DNA of 9,654 bases, taken from the NCBI GenBank assembly GCA_009774765.1, contig VSOK01000065.1, forward strand, positions 1 through 9,654. Direction: 5' to 3'. A program made the position numbers and the translations under genes. Shown piece by piece: positions 5,846 to 9,654 of this stretch (its first letter is position 1; every line of letters starts with the position of its first letter). Source of the stretch: Bacteroidales bacterium (GTDB lineage Bacteria > Bacteroidota > Bacteroidia > Bacteroidales > UBA932). Under the pieces are notes generated by a model that searched no databases, was not told the DNA's origin, and saw nothing but the letters and a program-made list of their open reading frames with translations.

Positions 5846-6178
5846 ATGGCGAAGTATCCGGTCAACAAGGGGATAGGCCGCAGCCCGGAGTTCAAAGGGC
5901 TCAAGAGCCAGTACCTGTTCGTCTTCGCGGGCGGACTGCTTGCCCTGTTCGTGGTGTTCGTCATCATGTACATGGCAGGTATCGACCAGTGGGTCTGCAT
6001 CGGTTTCGGTGTCGTTTCCGCTTCGGTGCTTGTCTGGGTGACATTCCGCATGAACGCGAAGTACGGTGAATGGGGTCTAATGAAACTCAATGCGCTGCGC
6101 AGCCATCCCCGTTACATCATCAACCGGAGGAAGTTCCTTCGGTTGATTTCTCCAACCTCCAAAAAAAGAAAAGTATGA
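5846..6178 (+). CDS. traF: Conjugative transposon protein TraF (DUF4133, VirB3-like)
   Basis: Inner-membrane component of the transfer channel. The 110-aa protein has the DUF4133 N-terminus YPVNKGIGRSPEFKGLKSQY, two adjacent membrane helices (about 23-43 and 48-67), and a basic cytoplasmic tail with YGEWGLMK and HPRYIINRRKF. This is the normal length and layout of the family, and the topology matches VirB3, which works next to the VirB4 ATPase. The order TraE-TraF-TraG mirrors VirB2-VirB3-VirB4. Its TGA overlaps the traG ATG as ATGA (6175-6178), giving translational coupling. Confidence 0.93.
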   Translation: MAKYPVNKGIGRSPEFKGLKSQYLFVFAGGLLALFVVFVIMYMAGIDQWVCIGFGVVSASVLVWVTFRMNAKYGEWGLMKLNALRSHPRYIINRRKFLRLISPTSKKRKV

Positions 6179-8676
6179 GAAACGTAATGAAAACAGCGAC
6201 GCTGGAAAGCAAGTTCCCGCTGCTCTCGGTGGAACATGGGTGCATCGTCAGCAAGGATGCGGACATTACCGTGGCCTACAAGGTGGAGCTGCCCGAACTT
6301 TTCACGCTCACGAAGGCGGAGTACGAAGCCGTCCATTCGACATGGGCGAAGGCGGTCAAGGTGCTTCCGAACTACAGCATCGTTCACAAGCAGGACTTCT
6401 TTATTGAGGAAAGCTACCGTCCCGACATCTGCAAGGATGATTTGAGTTTCCTCAACCGCAGTTTCGAGCGGCACTTCAACGAGCGTCCGTATTTGCAGCA
6501 CACCTGCTACCTGTTCCTGACCAAGACGACCAAGGAGCGCAGCCGCACGACCAGCAGTTTCAACGCCCTCACGCGGAATTTCATCATCCCGAAGGAAATG
6601 ACGGACAGGGAGACCGTTACCCGGTTCATGGAGAGCTGTGAGCAGTTTGAACGCATTGTCAACGACAGCGGTCTGCTCCGTATGACGCGCCTGACGGATG
6701 AGGAAATCACGGGAACGGACACCTCGGCGGGAATCATAGAGAAATACTTCTCGCTCTCGCAGGAGGACACCGCCTGCTTGCAAGACCTGTCACTCGGTGC
6801 CGGGGAAATGAGGATAGGCGACAACTACCTCTGCCTGCACACCCTTTCCGACCCGGAAGACCTGCCATCTAACGTGTCAACCGACTGCCGTTACGAGCGG
6901 TTGTCGACCGACCGGAGCGACTGCCGCCTCTCTTTCGCCGCGCCGATTGGTATCCTGCTCACGTGCAACCATGTCGTGAACCAGTACCTCTTCATCGACG
7001 ATTCGGCGGAGAGCCTGCGCAAGTTCGAGCAGACCGCGAGGAACATGCACTCGCTTTCCCGTTACAGCCGCTCCAACCAGATCAACCGTGAATGGATTGA
7101 GGAATACCTGAACGAGGCGCACAGCAAGGGGCTGACTTCCATCCGGGCACATTGTAACGTCATGGCATGGAGCGATGACCGGGAGAAGTTGATGCGCATC
7201 AAGAACGATGTCGGCAGCCAGTTGGCGCTCATGGAGGCGAAACCGCGCCACAACACGGTCGATGTCCCGACACTGTTCTGGGCAGCGATACCCGGCAATG
7301 CCGGTGATTTCCCGTTCGAGGAGAGTTTCCACACCTTCATCGAGCAGGCGTTATGCCTGTTCATCGGGGAAACCTCCTACAAGGACTCGCTCTCGCCGTT
7401 CGGTATCCGAATGGTGGACCGGCTGACGGGAAAACCCGTCCATCTGGATATTTCCGACCTGCCGATGAAGAACGGTACAATCACGAACAGGAATAAATTT
7501 ATCCTCGGACCGTCAGGCTCAGGCAAGTCTTTTTTGACCAATCACATAGTAAGGCAATATTATGAACAGGGAACCCATGTGCTGCTGGTGGATACCGGCA
7601 ATTCCTATCAGGGATTGTGCAACCTTATCCATGCGCGGACACACGGCGAGGACGGCATCTACTTCACCTATAAGGAAGAAGACCCGATAGCCTTCAATCC
7701 TTTCTATGTGGAGGATGGTGTGTTTGACATCGAAAAGAAGGAATCCATCAAGACGCTCATTCTCACTTTGTGGAAACGTGAAGACGAACCGCCCACGAGG
7801 GCCGAAGAGGTGGCGCTTTCCAATGCCGTCAACCTCTTTTTAGAGAATATCCGCAAGGACAGGAGCATCAAGCCCTCCTTCAATAGTTTTTACGAGTTCA
7901 TCCGTGACGAGTATCAGGACATTTTGAGGGAAAAGCGCACCCGTGAGAAGGATTTTGACGTGTTCAATTTCCTGAACGTACTGGAACCTTACTACCGAGG
8001 CGGCGAGTATGACTACCTCCTGAACAGTGACAAACAGCTTGATTTGCTGAATAAACGATTCATTGTCTTCGAGTTAGACAACATCAAGGACAATAAGGTC
8101 TTGTTCCCGATTGTGACAATCATCATCATGGAAACCTTCATCAACAAGATGAGAAAACTGAAGGGAATCCGTAAGATGATATTGCTGGAAGAGGCTTGGA
8201 AAGCCATCAGCAAGGAGGGCATGGCGGAATATCTGAAGTACCTCTTTAAGACCGTCAGAAAGTTCTTCGGCGAGGCCGTTGTTGTCACGCAGGAGGTCGA
8301 GGACATCATTTCGTCTCCGATTGTCAAGAGTACCATCATCAATAACAGCGACTGCAAGATTCTCCTTGACCAGCGCAAGTACATGAACAAGTTCGATGAG
8401 ATACAGGCGTTGCTCGGTCTGACCGACAAGGAACGTGCGCAAATTCTTTCCATCAACATGGCGAACAATCCTTCCCGAAAGTACAAGGAGGTCTGGATTG
8501 GTCTGGGCGGTACACAGTCGGCGGTATATGCCACCGAGGTGTCGCTTGAGGAATATGTGTGCTACACCACCGAGGAGACCGAAAAACTTGAACTCATGCG
8601 GCTTACGGAAAAACTGGGCGGCAATATCGAACTTGCCATCAAGCAGTTGGCGGAGAGCAAACGTAACAGTAAATAA
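6175..8676 (+). CDS. traG: TraG-family conjugative transposon ATPase (VirB4-like)
   Basis: Cytoplasmic, membrane-associated ATPase that powers assembly of the transfer channel. The 833-aa protein begins with the TraG N-terminal region typical of Bacteroides elements (about 4-70: KFPLLSVEHGCIVSKDADIT). It has a long middle domain and a C-terminal P-loop domain. Walker A is GPSGSGKS (445-452), the Walker B strand is MILLEEAW (668-675) with E672/E673, and VTQEVEDI follows at about 704-711. The frame is open from 6070, but the ATG at 6175 is chosen. It overlaps the traF stop as ATGA and gives the standard N-terminus, while the 35 extra residues are only an out-of-frame reading of traF. Length and motifs are intact, so the module appears functional here. 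Despite its name, it corresponds to VirB4, not to the VirD4 coupling protein. Confidence 0.95.
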   Translation: MRNVMKTATLESKFPLLSVEHGCIVSKDADITVAYKVELPELFTLTKAEYEAVHSTWAKAVKVLPNYSIVHKQDFFIEESYRPDICKDDLSFLNRSFERHFNERPYLQHTCYLFLTKTTKERSRTTSSFNALTRNFIIPKEMTDRETVTRFMESCEQFERIVNDSGLLRMTRLTDEEITGTDTSAGIIEKYFSLSQEDTACLQDLSLGAGEMRIGDNYLCLHTLSDPEDLPSNVSTDCRYERLSTDRSDCRLSFAAPIGILLTCNHVVNQYLFIDDSAESLRKFEQTARNMHSLSRYSRSNQINREWIEEYLNEAHSKGLTSIRAHCNVMAWSDDREKLMRIKNDVGSQLALMEAKPRHNTVDVPTLFWAAIPGNAGDFPFEESFHTFIEQALCLFIGETSYKDSLSPFGIRMVDRLTGKPVHLDISDLPMKNGTITNRNKFILGPSGSGKSFLTNHIVRQYYEQGTHVLLVDTGNSYQGLCNLIHARTHGEDGIYFTYKEEDPIAFNPFYVEDGVFDIEKKESIKTLILTLWKREDEPPTRAEEVALSNAVNLFLENIRKDRSIKPSFNSFYEFIRDEYQDILREKRTREKDFDVFNFLNVLEPYYRGGEYDYLLNSDKQLDLLNKRFIVFELDNIKDNKVLFPIVTIIIMETFINKMRKLKGIRKMILLEEAWKAISKEGMAEYLKYLFKTVRKFFGEAVVVTQEVEDIISSPIVKSTIINNSDCKILLDQRKYMNKFDEIQALLGLTDKERAQILSINMANNPSRKYKEVWIGLGGTQSAVYATEVSLEEYVCYTTEETEKLELMRLTEKLGGNIELAIKQLAESKRNSK

Positions 8677-8697
8677 CATTCAAAAATCAAGAAAGAC

Positions 8698-9654
8698 ATG
8701 AAATTTACCGAATGGATAAGACATCGGATTGTCGGTCGCTTCCGGGAACCGGACTACCGGGAATTGCAGGAGATTGCTCAAAAAGCCAAGCGTCTTGCCG
8801 GTGTGTACAATCACGGGGAACTTGCAAAACTTATCCGGGAGTACAGTCATTCAGAAAAAGCTATTGAACAGATCGCCCTGCTGATAGCGAAATCCGAACC
8901 CTTCGATTCTCCCATATCAACGATGAACAAGGAATCCGTAGATATGATGGATGTATTGACGGATACTTCATTTATGGCGAAACACGGCTCTCAACTGACG
9001 GATATACCACCATGGGAAGCCACATCAGTGCATGGTTTGTTCGCAATGTACGCCATTATGCGTGATTGGGGATGTACGAAATATCCGATGAATAGAATTG
9101 AACGCCCGCCACATAGTGAAGTAATATCCGCAATAAGAATATTAGACTTCCAGAGAAAGAGCCGGGATGTATCTGAACTATGCGAACTCGCTTCATACAG
9201 CATGGTGCCATCGACCTACGTCAAGCTGCGCTATGGCATTGAGGACAAATGCAGTACCTATGAATGGCTCGAAAGCTATCTGATGGACAGGGATGACTGC
9301 TACATTGAGCCTGATGTCAAGATGAACATTCCCCGTATAGAAGCCGAGATGTGCGCGGCGGCTGAAAAGGCGGTCGAGAATATTCCCGGAGTCCGTCTAC
9401 CGGACTTCTATCTTGAGGGACTTGACCGGGAGCTTGACAAATTGGGCCGTATCGCCATGTCACCGGATGCTTCAAACGACCTTATCAATGTGCAACCGGA
9501 TTTTCTGATCAAATACGGTATTGACAAGACCGCAGCCCCGGAAGAACAATCCCGTCATGCGGAGAAAGCATATCGGGAACTGGATGCCAGGTTTGTGAAG
9601 ATGACAGGACGCAGACCGTATGCCGATGAGCTTTTCGCTTCCCTCAGACAAAGG
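8698..9654 (+). CDS. Uncharacterised protein following traG (partial, 3' end outside window)
   Basis: ATG at 8698 opens a frame with no stop in its 319 codons to the window edge, so the 3' end is missing. I do not recognise the family. The product appears soluble and mostly helical, with no signal peptide or membrane segment. It begins MKFTEWIRHRIVGRFREPDY and contains a Trp-rich region, PPWEATSVHGLFAMYAIMRDW (104-124), acidic patches, and the closing MTGRRPYADELFASLRQR. It starts 21 nt after the traG stop on the same strand, so it is probably co-transcribed with traEFG. In CTnDOT-type order traH/traI would come next; this gene does not look like TraI, which suggests accessory insertion or a lineage-specific gene. 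Sustained open frame and sensible codon use make it a real gene. Confidence 0.8.
   Translation, partial: MKFTEWIRHRIVGRFREPDYRELQEIAQKAKRLAGVYNHGELAKLIREYSHSEKAIEQIALLIAKSEPFDSPISTMNKESVDMMDVLTDTSFMAKHGSQLTDIPPWEATSVHGLFAMYAIMRDWGCTKYPMNRIERPPHSEVISAIRILDFQRKSRDVSELCELASYSMVPSTYVKLRYGIEDKCSTYEWLESYLMDRDDCYIEPDVKMNIPRIEAEMCAAAEKAVENIPGVRLPDFYLEGLDRELDKLGRIAMSPDASNDLINVQPDFLIKYGIDKTAAPEEQSRHAEKAYRELDARFVKMTGRRPYADELFASLRQR

Noticed and set aside
6070..6174. Extended start of traG at 6070
   Set aside because: These 35 codons are an out-of-frame reading of traF; ATG 6175 overlaps the traF stop and gives the standard TraG start.
6112..6783. Long - strand frames opposite traG, including 223- and 201-codon frames at 6112-6783 and 8074-8679
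   Set aside because: They are shadows of the G/C-rich traG codon pattern. TraG has intact Walker motifs and continuous family similarity.
1..9654. tRNA genes, rRNA genes, integrase or transposase genes
   Set aside because: No cloverleaf, rRNA segment, or recombinase/transposase motif was seen in any frame; the element's integration genes must lie outside the window.

Overview
The window comes from a conjugative element (ICE or conjugative transposon, CTnDOT-like) of a Bacteroidota host, most likely a gut Bacteroidales. The evidence is an ordered, tightly packed traE-traF-traG block of the Bacteroides type. In addition, starts lack Shine-Dalgarno sequences and are preceded by A/T-rich leaders, and two promoter-like sites resemble the Bacteroides -7 consensus TAnnTTTG. 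The species cannot be named from sequence alone.

Left part (1-3885, + strand, A/T-rich): the last codons of an upstream gene are followed by a compact four-gene operon. It holds a 68-aa XRE-type regulator, a 398-aa effector with a PD-(D/E)XK nuclease-like N-terminus and a C-terminal domain typical of ABC three-component (ABC-3C) systems, a 164-aa middle component, and a 645-aa DUF3732-type SMC/Rad50-like ATPase. The last three genes overlap or are 1 nt apart. This is a predicted anti-phage or anti-plasmid system with the same logic as Lamassu: an ATPase senses foreign DNA and releases a nuclease effector.

Middle part (3886-5547): a 260-bp spacer holds a 30-codon fragment resembling a displaced gene 3' end, then two hairpins. 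A convergent 349-aa gene on the - strand, possibly HEPN-like, follows with its own promoter. A 13-bp inverted repeat brackets this gene together with its promoter and hairpin. The 352-bp region upstream of traE holds a 17-bp dyad, a 10-bp-phased repeat, a remnant-like hydrophobic frame and a putative traE promoter.

Right part (5548-9654, + strand, G/C-rich): traE (VirB2-like pilin), traF (VirB3-like) and traG (VirB4-like ATPase) form a coupled operon. After 21 nt comes an unrecognised gene of at least 319 codons that runs off the window where traH/traI would be expected. The change from an A/T-rich defence block (sampled lines 30-37% GC) to a G/C-rich transfer block (sampled line 60% GC) suggests that the defence genes are acquired cargo placed directly in front of traE.
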